Positions 8,577-16,867 of a stretch of 38,559 bases of DNA are shown here, piece by piece (position 1 is the stretch's first letter; each line of letters opens with the position of its first letter). Position numbers and translations under genes: made by a program. The stretch spans positions 71,202-109,760 of the forward strand of contig JAFRPW010000027.1 of the NCBI GenBank assembly GCA_017428945.1, in the 5' to 3' direction. A model generated the notes under the pieces. It did no database searches and had not been told where the DNA came from. It saw nothing but the letters and a program-made list of their open reading frames with translations. This stretch comes from Bacteroidales bacterium. Lineage in GTDB: Bacteria; Bacteroidota; Bacteroidia; Bacteroidales; UBA932.

Positions 8577-9392
8577 ATGAGAAGGCGTTCCTGGATTCCA
8601 ACACTCATAAGCTTTGCGGTCTTCATTGTACTGGAGGCCACATCGGTGCATATTATGTCCAGGAACGGCGAACTCCAGAAAGCCTGGATCACCGGAAGCA
8701 TGCACTCGGTCACAGGCACCTTCAAGGGCTGGACACAGTCCGTGAAAGAGTATTTCTCGCTGAAGGGTGCCAACCGCCGGCTGGCGGAAGAAAACGCCGC
8801 CCTGCGCGCCAGGCTTGGCCAGGCGCAGGAGATGCTGAACCAGATACGCATAGACACCATCTCCTACAGCCGAGCCTCCCGCGGATACAATTACCTTCCC
8901 GCAGAAGCAGTGCACATGAGCCATAACCGACAGCACAACTACATAATCCTGAACAGGGGCTACGAAGACGGCGTAAAGGAAAAATCCGGCGTAATCACCT
9001 CCAACGGAGTAGTGGGCATAATAGACGCAGTGAGCGCGCATCACTCATTCGCATTCTCCTTCATGAACCCGGACATCTCCATCAGCGCCCGCCTGGGCGG
9101 TGAGGAAGGTGCAGTTGGGCCCCTGGTATGGGACGGAAGGCATTCCAACAAGGCTGTCCTCAAGGAGATTCCCCTCCAGTACAGGTTCTCTCCCGGAGAT
9201 ACAGTCTACACCAGCGGCCACTCCTTCATGTTTCCCGCCGATATCCCCCTTGGAACGGCGGGTGAATCCCGCATAGTCAACGGCTCCACCAACGAAATCC
9301 AGATAACCCTGTTCCAGGATTTCAGGTGCATCCGCTACGTGAGCATCGTCCACAACAAGTCACTTGAAGAACTGGAGGAGGGCGGCCTATGA
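8577..9392 (+). CDS. mreC: Rod shape-determining protein MreC
   Basis: Bitopic elongasome scaffold (271 aa) linking cytoplasmic MreB to periplasmic PBP2. It has an N-terminal TM helix (about residues 7-27), a helical segment with heptad-like spacing (about 60-95, rich in Ala, Glu, Leu and Arg), and the beta-rich periplasmic domain with the family-typical stretch NYIILNRGYEDGVKEKSGVI. Its stop overlaps the mreD start by four bases (ATGA), so the two are likely translationally coupled. Confidence 0.93.
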   Translation: MRRRSWIPTLISFAVFIVLEATSVHIMSRNGELQKAWITGSMHSVTGTFKGWTQSVKEYFSLKGANRRLAEENAALRARLGQAQEMLNQIRIDTISYSRASRGYNYLPAEAVHMSHNRQHNYIILNRGYEDGVKEKSGVITSNGVVGIIDAVSAHHSFAFSFMNPDISISARLGGEEGAVGPLVWDGRHSNKAVLKEIPLQYRFSPGDTVYTSGHSFMFPADIPLGTAGESRIVNGSTNEIQITLFQDFRCIRYVSIVHNKSLEELEEGGL

Positions 9393-9901
9393 GAAAATCC
9401 GGATTCTGGGCAGCCTACCTGCTGCTTTTACTTGCCCAGTTGCTGCTGTCAAACTTCTTCAACCTGACACCGTACCTCATGCTGTCCATCCTGCCGGTAA
9501 TGGTGCTGTGCATCCCAATCCGCATAGGGCCGGTCGGAGCCATGCTCATCGCCTTTGCAACCGGCATGGTCACGGACCTGCTGTCAGAGGGCCTGCTGGG
9601 CCTCAACGCCTTTGCCCTTGTACCTGTGGCAGGCCTTCGCTATCCAATTATAAAGCTGGTCTTCGGAACCGAGCTCTTCGCCCGCGGGGAGGATTTCTCC
9701 CCAAAACGCAACGGCCTGTGGAAAACCGTCCTGGCCACCACTCTGGCCCAGGCCGTGTTTACGCTTCTGTACGTCTGGGCGGACGGCGCCGCATCCCAGC
9801 CTTTCTGGTTTGACGCCGCGCGATTCGGCATTACCCTCGTAGCCGGCACCGCCCTTTCCCTTGCCTGCCTTCCCTCCCTGGCTCCGGACACCAGAAAATA
9901 A
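9389..9901 (+). CDS. mreD: Rod shape-determining protein MreD
   Basis: Small polytopic inner-membrane protein (170 aa) of the elongasome. Several hydrophobic segments are visible, beginning with an N-terminal helix containing LLLLAQLLLSNFF and a second around MLSILPVMVLCIPI. GPVGAMLIAFATGMVTDLLSEGLLGLNAF resembles the conserved G-x-x-x-D-x-x core of MreD, although sequence conservation in the family is low. Position between mreC and mrdA settles the call. The stop directly abuts the next ATG. Confidence 0.9.
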   Translation: MRKSGFWAAYLLLLLAQLLLSNFFNLTPYLMLSILPVMVLCIPIRIGPVGAMLIAFATGMVTDLLSEGLLGLNAFALVPVAGLRYPIIKLVFGTELFARGEDFSPKRNGLWKTVLATTLAQAVFTLLYVWADGAASQPFWFDAARFGITLVAGTALSLACLPSLAPDTRK

Positions 9902-11743
9902 ATGAAGCAGGAGTACAGGCATATAGTTCTGCTCATTGGCCTGGGAGCGGTGGTACTGCTGCTCCTTGGAAAGATATTCTCCCTCCAGATCCTGCATCCT
10001 GGTCTCAAGGAAGACTCGGACCGCAACTCCACCGTCTACGAGACCATTTACCCAACCAGGGGCATTATCTACGACCGCAACGGCAACATCCTCGTAGGAA
10101 ACAAGGTCGCCTATGACATCATGGTCACACCAAGGGAGGTAAAGGCATTCGACACCCTTGCCCTGGCCGCCGTCCTGGACGTCACGCCGGAATTCATCCG
10201 GGAAAAGATGGCCGATTTCAACAAGCGCAGGAGGGCCATAGGCTTCCAGTCCGTTACCATGATGCGCACCGTCCCCGCCGAGACTTATATGCGGTTTGAT
10301 GAGGTCAAGTATCGTTTTCCCGGCTTCAAGGGCCAGGTCCGCGGCATACGCCAATACCCCATCAACGCCGGCGGGAACCTCCTGGGATATGTCTCAGAGG
10401 TCAACCAGAACTATATCGACAGGCATCCCGGAGAGTACCGCAGCGGGGATTATGCGGGCATGACCGGCATCGAGGCGGCGCGGGAGAAGGACCTCCGCGG
10501 GGAGAAGGGCTACCACATCTACCTCCGCAATTCCCGTAACCAGATAGAGCAGCCCTATCACGACGGAGCCGACGACAAAGAGGCCATCCCGGGAAAGGAC
10601 ATCGTCACAACCATAGACGCAGACCTACAGCAGTACGGGCAGGAGCTCATGCAGGGGAAGGTAGGGTCCATCGTAGCCATAGAGCCCTCCACCGGGGAAA
10701 TCCTCGCCCTGGTATCGTCCCCCGGCATTGATGTGGAGCAGCTTGCCGATATTGGAAAATACTACGGTGAAATCGCAAAAAATCCATACAAGCCCATGTA
10801 CAACAGGGCCGTGCAGGCATCGTACCCTCCCGGCTCTGTATTCAAGCTGGTGAACGGGCTCATCGGCCTGGAAGAGGGCGTGCTTCGTCCGGAAATGACC
10901 TATCCCTGCAGCCAGGGCTATCACTTCGGCGCCGGCCACAAGCTTGGCTGCCACGTGCACAAGAGCCCCATCAACATGGAGGAATCCATCATGATGTCCT
11001 GCAACGCCTACTACTGCTATGTCCTCAAGAACATCCTGGACAACAGGAAGTACGACAACGTTGCCGACGGCCTGGACCACTGGCGGGAAATGGTAATGAG
11101 CTTCGGCTTCGGCCGCAAGCTTGGGAGCGACTTCCCGGCCGAGCTCTCCGGCAGCATCCCGTCGTCCAAAACCTATAACAGGGCCTACGGAAAAGGCCGG
11201 TGGAATTCCACCACGGTAATTTCCCTCTCAATCGGCCAGGGAGAGATACTGGCGACGCCCATGCACCTTGCAAACCTCTGCGCCACCATTGCCAACAGGG
11301 GGTACTACTATATTCCGCACATAATAAAGGACTCCGAAGGAGTGGACATAGACGAGCGCTTCAGACAGAAACAGTACACCATGGTGTCCCAGGAGCACTT
11401 CCCAAAGGTCATTAACGGCATGTGGAGGGCTGTGAATTCCGGCCCCGGAGCCGGAGGCACCGCCTGGATAGCCCACATCGACTCCCTTGACGTCTGCGGC
11501 AAGACCGGCACCGCCCAGAATCCCCGCGGAGCCGACAACTCTGTCTTCATCTGCTTTGCCCCCATGGACAATCCGCAGATTGCCATTGCCGCATACGTAG
11601 AGAACGGAGGCTTCGGTGCCACATATGCCGCCCCCATGGCGTCGCTCATGGTGGAAAGGTATCTGAAGGGCAAGACATCCCGCCCGGAGCTGGAAAAGAG
11701 GATGAAAGAGGCCGATTTACTGTCCCGTGTGAAGCATGATTGA
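9902..11743 (+). CDS. mrdA: Penicillin-binding protein 2 (elongasome transpeptidase)
   Basis: Class B PBP (613 aa), the monofunctional D,D-transpeptidase partner of RodA. One N-terminal TM helix (about 7-29) is followed by the dimerization/pedestal domain opening with the conserved RGIIYDRNGNIL, then the penicillin-binding domain. The active-site motifs are SVFK (Ser312), SCN (366-368) and KTGTAQ (534-539). The C-terminus is basic and short. It overlaps rodA by eight bases. The arrangement mreBCD-mrdA-rodA is standard in Bacteroidales. Confidence 0.96.
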   Translation: MKQEYRHIVLLIGLGAVVLLLLGKIFSLQILHPGLKEDSDRNSTVYETIYPTRGIIYDRNGNILVGNKVAYDIMVTPREVKAFDTLALAAVLDVTPEFIREKMADFNKRRRAIGFQSVTMMRTVPAETYMRFDEVKYRFPGFKGQVRGIRQYPINAGGNLLGYVSEVNQNYIDRHPGEYRSGDYAGMTGIEAAREKDLRGEKGYHIYLRNSRNQIEQPYHDGADDKEAIPGKDIVTTIDADLQQYGQELMQGKVGSIVAIEPSTGEILALVSSPGIDVEQLADIGKYYGEIAKNPYKPMYNRAVQASYPPGSVFKLVNGLIGLEEGVLRPEMTYPCSQGYHFGAGHKLGCHVHKSPINMEESIMMSCNAYYCYVLKNILDNRKYDNVADGLDHWREMVMSFGFGRKLGSDFPAELSGSIPSSKTYNRAYGKGRWNSTTVISLSIGQGEILATPMHLANLCATIANRGYYYIPHIIKDSEGVDIDERFRQKQYTMVSQEHFPKVINGMWRAVNSGPGAGGTAWIAHIDSLDVCGKTGTAQNPRGADNSVFICFAPMDNPQIAIAAYVENGGFGATYAAPMASLMVERYLKGKTSRPELEKRMKEADLLSRVKHD

Positions 11744-13268
11744 GATTAATTCACATCAGAGGGGCCTGAGGCAGTCTGTAGACTGGGCCATAATCGCGAC
11801 GTACCTGGCGCTGGTGTTCATCGGCTGGATAAACATCTATGCATCAATACATTCCACCGGCCCGTCATCTATATTTGAATGGAGTACAAGAAGCGGTAAG
11901 CAGTTCATTTGGATGCTCACATCCTTCGGGCTGGGCGCGCTCATCCTCTTTGCGCTGCCGCCAAAACTTTGGGAAGGCCTGTCCATCCCCATGTACCTTG
12001 GCGTGCTGGCGCTGCTGGTGCTGGTGATATTCGTGTCAAAGGACGTGAAGGGGTCGCACTCCTGGTTTGAGCTGGGGCCTGTCAAGTTCCAGCCGGCAGA
12101 GATTTCAAAGATCACCACATCGCTGGTCCTGGCCCTTATCATGAGCCAGCAGGGGTTCAAGCTGAGCAAGTTCAAGCATTTCATAATTGCCGCGGCGGTT
12201 ATTGCGCTGCCCATGCTGATTATCATTGCAGAGAGCGAGACGGGGTCGGCCTTGGTATATGTAGGGTTCATTTTTGTGCTGTACAGGGAGGGCCTGTCCG
12301 GATGGTGGCTGGGACTCATAGGCCTTGTAATTGCCCTTTTTGTGGGGACCCTTACAGCAGGGGCGTTCTGGTCCGTGCTGCTTCTCGTGGGAGTGCTGGT
12401 GGTCTGCTCCGCTCTAATGGGACCGGGCAAAGAGTTCTGGAAAAGAATTGGACTCGGGGCTCTGTTTGTGGGCATCATGGCACTTGTCCCATGGCTGTGG
12501 GGGCTGCTTCAGGATGCTGTCCAGGGACACATGGACTGGATTGCGAATGTTGCCTGGGTACCGCAGGCCGGTGAGACTCAGGACTGGTTCTGGAGTTTCC
12601 TACTTAAGATAAAGCCGGTGTATCTGCTGGTTGGTCTTGGCCTTCTTTCAATTCCGTTTATCCTATGGCACGCATACAGGCAGAGGGACAGTTTCCTGTA
12701 TGTCGCCGTGGCGGCTTTCCTCTTTGGCGTGGCGCTGGTATTCTCTACGGACTATATCTTCCAGAATGTCCTGCAGCCGCACCAGCGAAGCAGGATAGAG
12801 GTTCTCCTTGGCATGAAGGAAGACCTTGCAGGCGTAGGCTACAACGTGAACCAGAGTAAGATTGCCATTGGCTCCGGAGGGCTGTTCGGGAAGGGTTATC
12901 TTCAGGGGACGCAGACCACCTTCGGCTTTGTTCCGGAGCAGTCTACAGACTTCATTTTCTGCACCGTGGGTGAAGAATGGGGGTTTGTAGGGTGCTTCAT
13001 CGTAATTATGCTGTACGTGTTCCTGATAGTGCGGCTGATCCTGGACTCGGAGCGTTGCCGGTCGCCGTTCACGCGTATTTACGGATACTGCGTGGCGTCG
13101 TGCGTGTTCATGCACCTTTTCATCAACATAGGCATGACCATAGGCATCATGCCGGTTATAGGCATTCCGTTGCCGCTGCTCTCTTACGGCGGGTCCTCAC
13201 TATGGGCGTTTACTATACTCATTTTTATCTTTCTGGCTTTGTACCGCGATGAGAAAAAATACTTTTAA
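11736..13268 (+). CDS. rodA: Peptidoglycan glycosyltransferase RodA
   Basis: SEDS-family polymerase (510 aa) that extends glycan strands with PBP2. Many TM helices are visible. Family segments include PAEISKI near residue 120 and the C-terminal block VGEEWGFVG, GIPLPLLSYGGSS. At 510 aa it is clearly longer than the roughly 370 aa of E. coli RodA; the extra length lies in the middle (about residues 170-350), between the first SEDS half and the GxGxxxGxGxGxxT-like segment IAIGSGGLFGKGYLQGTQT. Such enlarged versions are usual in Bacteroidota. Its last 20 bases overlap the SDR gene. Confidence 0.95.
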   Translation: MIEINSHQRGLRQSVDWAIIATYLALVFIGWINIYASIHSTGPSSIFEWSTRSGKQFIWMLTSFGLGALILFALPPKLWEGLSIPMYLGVLALLVLVIFVSKDVKGSHSWFELGPVKFQPAEISKITTSLVLALIMSQQGFKLSKFKHFIIAAAVIALPMLIIIAESETGSALVYVGFIFVLYREGLSGWWLGLIGLVIALFVGTLTAGAFWSVLLLVGVLVVCSALMGPGKEFWKRIGLGALFVGIMALVPWLWGLLQDAVQGHMDWIANVAWVPQAGETQDWFWSFLLKIKPVYLLVGLGLLSIPFILWHAYRQRDSFLYVAVAAFLFGVALVFSTDYIFQNVLQPHQRSRIEVLLGMKEDLAGVGYNVNQSKIAIGSGGLFGKGYLQGTQTTFGFVPEQSTDFIFCTVGEEWGFVGCFIVIMLYVFLIVRLILDSERCRSPFTRIYGYCVASCVFMHLFINIGMTIGIMPVIGIPLPLLSYGGSSLWAFTILIFIFLALYRDEKKYF

Positions 13269-14079
13269 ACGTGTTCTGGTAACGGGCGCAAGCAGCGGTA
13301 TCGGGTACGATACAGCCAAGGCCCTTGCCGCTGCGGGATATGATGTCTTTGCCGCCGCACGCAGGGTGGAGCTCATGGAGCCGCTTCGTGAGTTTGGAGT
13401 TACGCCGGTGTACCTGGATGTGACGTCAGAGGAGTCGATTGCCAATTGCATTTCCGTGATGGGATCAGTGGATGTTCTGGTGAACAATGCCGGATACGGT
13501 TACTTCGGAGCCATTGAGAACGTTCCCCTGGACGATGCCCGCCGGCAGCTGGAAGTCAACCTTTTCGGACTTGCGGCGCTTTGCCGCGCCGTACTGCCAG
13601 GGATGCGCTCACGCGGCAAGGGCAGGATCATTAACGTAAGCTCCGTCGCCGGACGCGGAGTGCTGTATTTTGGCGGCTGGTACCATGTGTCAAAATATGC
13701 AGTGGAGGCGTTCTCGGACGCTCTCCGCATGGAGATGAAGCCTTTCGGCGTGGACGTCGTGCTTGTGGAGCCCGGCGGAATACATACGGACTGGGGTGTC
13801 ATAGCCGCAGACCACCTTCACGACTCTTCCATTGGCACGCCATATGAAGAACCGGCCCTCAACCAGGCCCGCACCATGAAGTGGGCATACTCGAGGCGGC
13901 TATTGTCAGAGCCCGTCGTAGTGCAGCGCGCCATCTGTAAAGCTGCCGGGGCCCGTCATCCCCGTGCACGCTACGTGGTGGGGTTCGGTGCACACGCCCT
14001 CCTCTGGGCCCATGCCCTCCTCCCCGCACGCTGGTGGGATTCCCTTGCCCGCATTGGCGGAAAAAGAATCATAAAATAA
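13249..14079 (+). CDS. Short-chain dehydrogenase/reductase
   Basis: Classical SDR (276 aa) with a Rossmann fold: NAD(P)-binding TGASSGIG at about 14-21, NNAGYG, and the catalytic set Asn (in LEVNLFG), Ser (NVSSVAG), Tyr and Lys (YHVSK). An Arg-Arg pair after the second strand (AAARRVE) suggests NADP preference, by analogy with other SDRs. The substrate cannot be read from sequence. It starts 20 bases inside rodA, so it is probably translated from the elongasome transcript, but nothing in the protein points to a cell-wall role. Confidence 0.9.
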   Translation: MRKNTFKRVLVTGASSGIGYDTAKALAAAGYDVFAAARRVELMEPLREFGVTPVYLDVTSEESIANCISVMGSVDVLVNNAGYGYFGAIENVPLDDARRQLEVNLFGLAALCRAVLPGMRSRGKGRIINVSSVAGRGVLYFGGWYHVSKYAVEAFSDALRMEMKPFGVDVVLVEPGGIHTDWGVIAADHLHDSSIGTPYEEPALNQARTMKWAYSRRLLSEPVVVQRAICKAAGARHPRARYVVGFGAHALLWAHALLPARWWDSLARIGGKRIIK

Positions 14080-14084
14080 GTAAA

Positions 14085-14966
14085 ATGAAAAAGATAAGTC
14101 TTTGTCTATGTGCCATGCTTTTTTCCCTGAGCGCTTTTTCGCAGGGAATACAGGATTATTGCAGACTTGACAGCCTGAAGTATAAAGGGGACATGCGCCA
14201 TTACTGGATTCACGTGCCGGAAAAACTATCAGGTGCCGCTCCGCTCATGGTATGTCTTCACGGCTATGGCGGAGATGCCGCACGTAAAGGCAAAGTACAG
14301 CTTGTGGAGCTGGCAGACCGCGAGGGCTTTGTTGTCTGCTTCCCCCAGGGCCTGAAGGACCCTCGCGGCAAAACCGGATGGAACGTAGGCTATCCGGCCC
14401 AGGAAGGCATGAAAACAGACGACACCGGCTTCGTGGAGAAACTGGTCAGAACCCTCCAGAGAAAGTATTCCCTGGATTCCAGGAACGCCTTCCTGGTTGG
14501 CATGTCAAACGGTGGAGAGATGTGCTATCTCATGGCAAGGCGCAAGCCGGATCTGTTCGCCGGAGTCATTTCCATAGCCGGCCTGACCCTCGAGTGCATG
14601 AAACCCCTCCGCTACAACAATGCAGTTCCGTTCATGGAAGTACACGGAACGGCAGACAAGACATCCTACTGGACGGGAGACCATACAAATGCCTATGGCT
14701 GGGGTGCCTATCTGTCCGTTCCCGCGGCTATCTCATACGTGGTGGCTGCCAATGGCTGCAGCGGATACAGCCAGGAAACGCTCCCTGATACCACCAAGCC
14801 TGTAATTCTGCACAAATACCTTGACGGGAAGCCCGCACGCCATGGCAAGGGTCACGCCACAGAGGTTTGGCTTTACGAGGTCCAGGGCGGCACCCACTCC
14901 TGGTCGGACAAAGAAATGGACACCTACGCCCAGATTTGGTCCTTCATGAGCCGTTTCATGTATTAA
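14085..14966 (+). CDS. Secreted CE1/PHB-depolymerase-like esterase
   Basis: Alpha/beta-hydrolase (293 aa) exported by a type I signal (residues 1-20, ending FSQ). The oxyanion-hole segment is CLHGYGG (57-63), the nucleophile elbow is GMSNGG (Ser141), the acid is probably Asp191 in HGTAD, and the catalytic His is in GGTHSW near the C-terminus. This matches the poly(3-hydroxybutyrate) depolymerase / feruloyl-esterase (CE1, LpqC) group. In gut Bacteroidales such proteins usually deacylate plant cell-wall side chains, but the substrate here is inference. The ATG at 14085 is chosen because it starts the signal peptide; it lies six bases after the SDR stop. Confidence 0.85.
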   Translation: MKKISLCLCAMLFSLSAFSQGIQDYCRLDSLKYKGDMRHYWIHVPEKLSGAAPLMVCLHGYGGDAARKGKVQLVELADREGFVVCFPQGLKDPRGKTGWNVGYPAQEGMKTDDTGFVEKLVRTLQRKYSLDSRNAFLVGMSNGGEMCYLMARRKPDLFAGVISIAGLTLECMKPLRYNNAVPFMEVHGTADKTSYWTGDHTNAYGWGAYLSVPAAISYVVAANGCSGYSQETLPDTTKPVILHKYLDGKPARHGKGHATEVWLYEVQGGTHSWSDKEMDTYAQIWSFMSRFMY

Positions 14967-14974
14967 AAAGAATG

Positions 14975-15787
14975 TTATTGTATCAGATAGCGCTTCCTAA
15001 GGGTTTGGATGTCGGCATCCGTAAGGCCTATGGGCCCCTTCAGATAGGCCTCCATGGAGCCGTACAGCCGGTCCACTTGTTCCAGGGTCTTCACAAAGTT
15101 TTCAGTGTTTGCCCCCATGAATGACTTTACCACGTTCACTTCTTCCTCCCTGCCGCCCCAGAAGCGGACGCGCCGGGAGTACTTGCGAACATCGGCCTCA
15201 TAGACCCGGTTTGTAGCGTCGAAATCGGCCACGATTGTTTCCCGGGAGGCCCCCAGCGCCGCAAGAATCAGGGCCGATGCAATCCCCGTGCGGTCCTTCC
15301 CCTGAGTACAGTGGTATAGGATGGCGCCTTTTTCCGTGGCCAGGATTTCCCTGAAAAAAGCGGCGAACCGTGCCTGGCATTCGTGGTCGAAAACAAGGGT
15401 GGGATACATTGCCGCCGCCACATTCTTTGCCTTTTCGTTGAAGGCGGCCATGACGATTATCTTCCTGACGTCAAACTTCTTATGGCGGGTGAACTTCTTC
15501 TTTTCCTCATCAGTGGCCAGGGCAGCCGCGTTCCCCGTGGCGTCCACCGGGAGGCTTATGTACTCTGCTCCCGGAATGGTCCTGTTCTCTTTGCCCTTCT
15601 TCTCTTCGTCCTTGCGGAAATCGATTACTTTTACTACCGGAAGGCCGGCGAGGTACCGGATGTCAGCCTCGGTGGCATCGGCAAGGTGGGCCGTCCGGAG
15701 AAGGAGGCCTTCCTTTACCCGCAGATTGCCCTGGACGGGAAGTCCTCCAAGGTCTCTGGCGTTGACGATGCCTTTCAGAACTTGCAT
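14975..15787 (-). CDS. Tyrosine/dual-specificity phosphatase family protein (Y_phosphatase3)
   Basis: Cys-based phosphatase (270 aa). N-terminal NARDLGG (9-15) is the family's N(F/A)RDLGG mark, KVIDFRKDEE resembles the general-acid region, and the P-loop is HCTQGKDRTG (Cys160 nucleophile, Arg166). No signal peptide, so cytosolic. Substrates in this group range from phosphotyrosine proteins to phosphoinositides and cannot be told apart here. Its start overlaps the upstream kinase-like gene by 13 bases, so the two are cotranscribed and presumably act on related substrates. It converges on the esterase gene with only eight bases between the stops. Confidence 0.9.
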   Translation of the reverse strand: MQVLKGIVNARDLGGLPVQGNLRVKEGLLLRTAHLADATEADIRYLAGLPVVKVIDFRKDEEKKGKENRTIPGAEYISLPVDATGNAAALATDEEKKKFTRHKKFDVRKIIVMAAFNEKAKNVAAAMYPTLVFDHECQARFAAFFREILATEKGAILYHCTQGKDRTGIASALILAALGASRETIVADFDATNRVYEADVRKYSRRVRFWGGREEEVNVVKSFMGANTENFVKTLEQVDRLYGSMEAYLKGPIGLTDADIQTLRKRYLIQ

Positions 15788-16629
15788 ATGAGGCGGCGTA
15801 TATGGACGGCAAAAAAGATCCTTTCCGGCAGGCTGGACTTCTGGAACTCGTAGCGGAGCACCATGTCCAGGCAGGCGAACCTTGCGGCCTCATCGTCAAA
15901 TTCCGTGTGGTCTTCCTTCCCGGTATACTCTTTGGCAAAGGCGTCCCAGAAAAGGCGGAGCTGGGCCTCGGTCATATGGAAGATGTCCTGAACCTGCTTC
16001 AGGGAAGCGTAGGTATTGCAGATATGGTAAAGGTGGCCGATGTCGAACATCGGGTCACCGTAACCAAAGCGGTCAAGGTCTATCCAGTAGCACTTTTCTC
16101 CCGCCAGAATAAGGTTTCCGGTATTGAAGTCCCCGTGGCTGCAGGTCTTTACGTCCCGTATGGTATTGGCAAAAGCTCTAAGGACGGCCTTGTTCTTTTT
16201 GCCGATGAACTGCACCTTCTCCACGGCCCTGAGCAGCTGCTCCTTACGGCTGGGAAAGAAATCCGTATTGCAGGTTGTGGAGAACAGCTCCCTGCCTTTT
16301 GTACACAGGAGGCGGGCCATTTCTTCTATGCGCTCCGGCTGATCGTGGCAGATTCGGGAAAGGGATTTCTTTTCCTTTATGCGTTCCGATATGGTTGCAA
16401 AGGCATCGCCAACACGCACCATTTCCAGCATCTTGGGGACGGATATGCCAAGGGTGTCAACCGCCCTGGACACGTCGAACTCTTTCTTCACCGCCTCAAA
16501 TGTATTGAGGCCGGGTTTGTTCACCTTGAGTATTACGTCCGGCCGCTCCGGATTCTCATATGTGGTTCCGTTTCCGCCCTGCCCGGTCGCGTGCCAGGCC
16601 GTAAGGTCTATCTGGGGATAATCTGCCAT
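15775..16629 (-). CDS. APH-fold phosphotransferase / protein-kinase-like protein
   Basis: Kinase-fold protein (284 aa) of the phosphotransferase family PF01636; it resembles the group first defined as a paralogous family in Fibrobacter. The ATP-anchoring lysine is probably Lys35 (VILKVNK) with Glu50 as partner. The catalytic loop is CSHGDFNTGNL (Asp166, Asn172) and the metal-binding segment is WIDLDRFGYGDP. These are complete, so it should be active. The phosphate acceptor is unknown; aminoglycosides are not implied. It lies immediately upstream of, and overlaps, a phosphatase gene. Confidence 0.85.
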   Translation of the reverse strand: MADYPQIDLTAWHATGQGGNGTTYENPERPDVILKVNKPGLNTFEAVKKEFDVSRAVDTLGISVPKMLEMVRVGDAFATISERIKEKKSLSRICHDQPERIEEMARLLCTKGRELFSTTCNTDFFPSRKEQLLRAVEKVQFIGKKNKAVLRAFANTIRDVKTCSHGDFNTGNLILAGEKCYWIDLDRFGYGDPMFDIGHLYHICNTYASLKQVQDIFHMTEAQLRLFWDAFAKEYTGKEDHTEFDDEAARFACLDMVLRYEFQKSSLPERIFFAVHIRRLICKF

Positions 16630-16745
16630 AGCGCTAAACTTTTTGACTGAAACAAAGATAAGAAAAAACGGCTGAATCGGAAAGGCTATGTAATATAATG
16701 GTTAGTGTAACATTACTGAAACATTTCTGTCAGTCAGTGTCTTTC

Positions 16746-16801
16746 TATTGTAGAATACACAATATAAATATTGTACAATACAAATAGTGTTTTTATCTTT
16801 G
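16746..16801 (+). promoter_or_regulatory. promoter with two ATTGT/ACAAT palindromic operators
   Basis: The -7 element TATCTTTG (16794-16801) fits TAnnTTTG and a TTG at 16771-16773 is 20 bases upstream. A perfect 12-bp palindrome TATTGTACAATA (16769-16780) covers the -33 region. Just before it, TATTGT (16746-16751) and ACAATA (16759-16764) form the same half-sites with a 7-base spacer. The layout suggests autorepression by the XRE protein encoded downstream; that link is inference. Confidence 0.55.
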
Positions 16802-16816
16802 CGAAAAAGATGATGT

Positions 16817-16867
16817 ATGAAATTCGATAAGATACTTGAAGATAAACGGCTGTGTGCAGAAGTATGA
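16817..16867 (+). pseudogene. 16-codon ORF, probable stub of a lost partner gene of the XRE regulator
   Basis: The ORF MKFDKILEDKRLCAEV begins 16 bases after the -7 element, where the first gene of the operon is expected, and its stop overlaps the XRE start (ATGA). As I recall, Bacteroidota XRE proteins of this type (with PTPSRWREDA near the N-terminus) follow a gene of about 160 codons whose product begins with a similar F-x-KIL-x-D-x-x-LWA-type segment. The stub therefore looks like that gene after an internal deletion joining its start to its end. An alternative is a genuine leader peptide. The family recall is from memory and needs a database check. Confidence 0.45.

Noticed and set aside
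7839-9044. 401-codon antisense open frame over mreB and mreC
   Set aside because: A shadow of GC-rich third positions; both sense genes are certain.
15775-16629. Aminoglycoside resistance gene
   Set aside because: Only the general kinase fold is shared; pairing with a phosphatase and the group similarity argue against a resistance call.
15802-16650. 282-codon open frame opposite the kinase-like gene
   Set aside because: The sense strand has complete kinase motifs; the opposite product has no recognisable domain.
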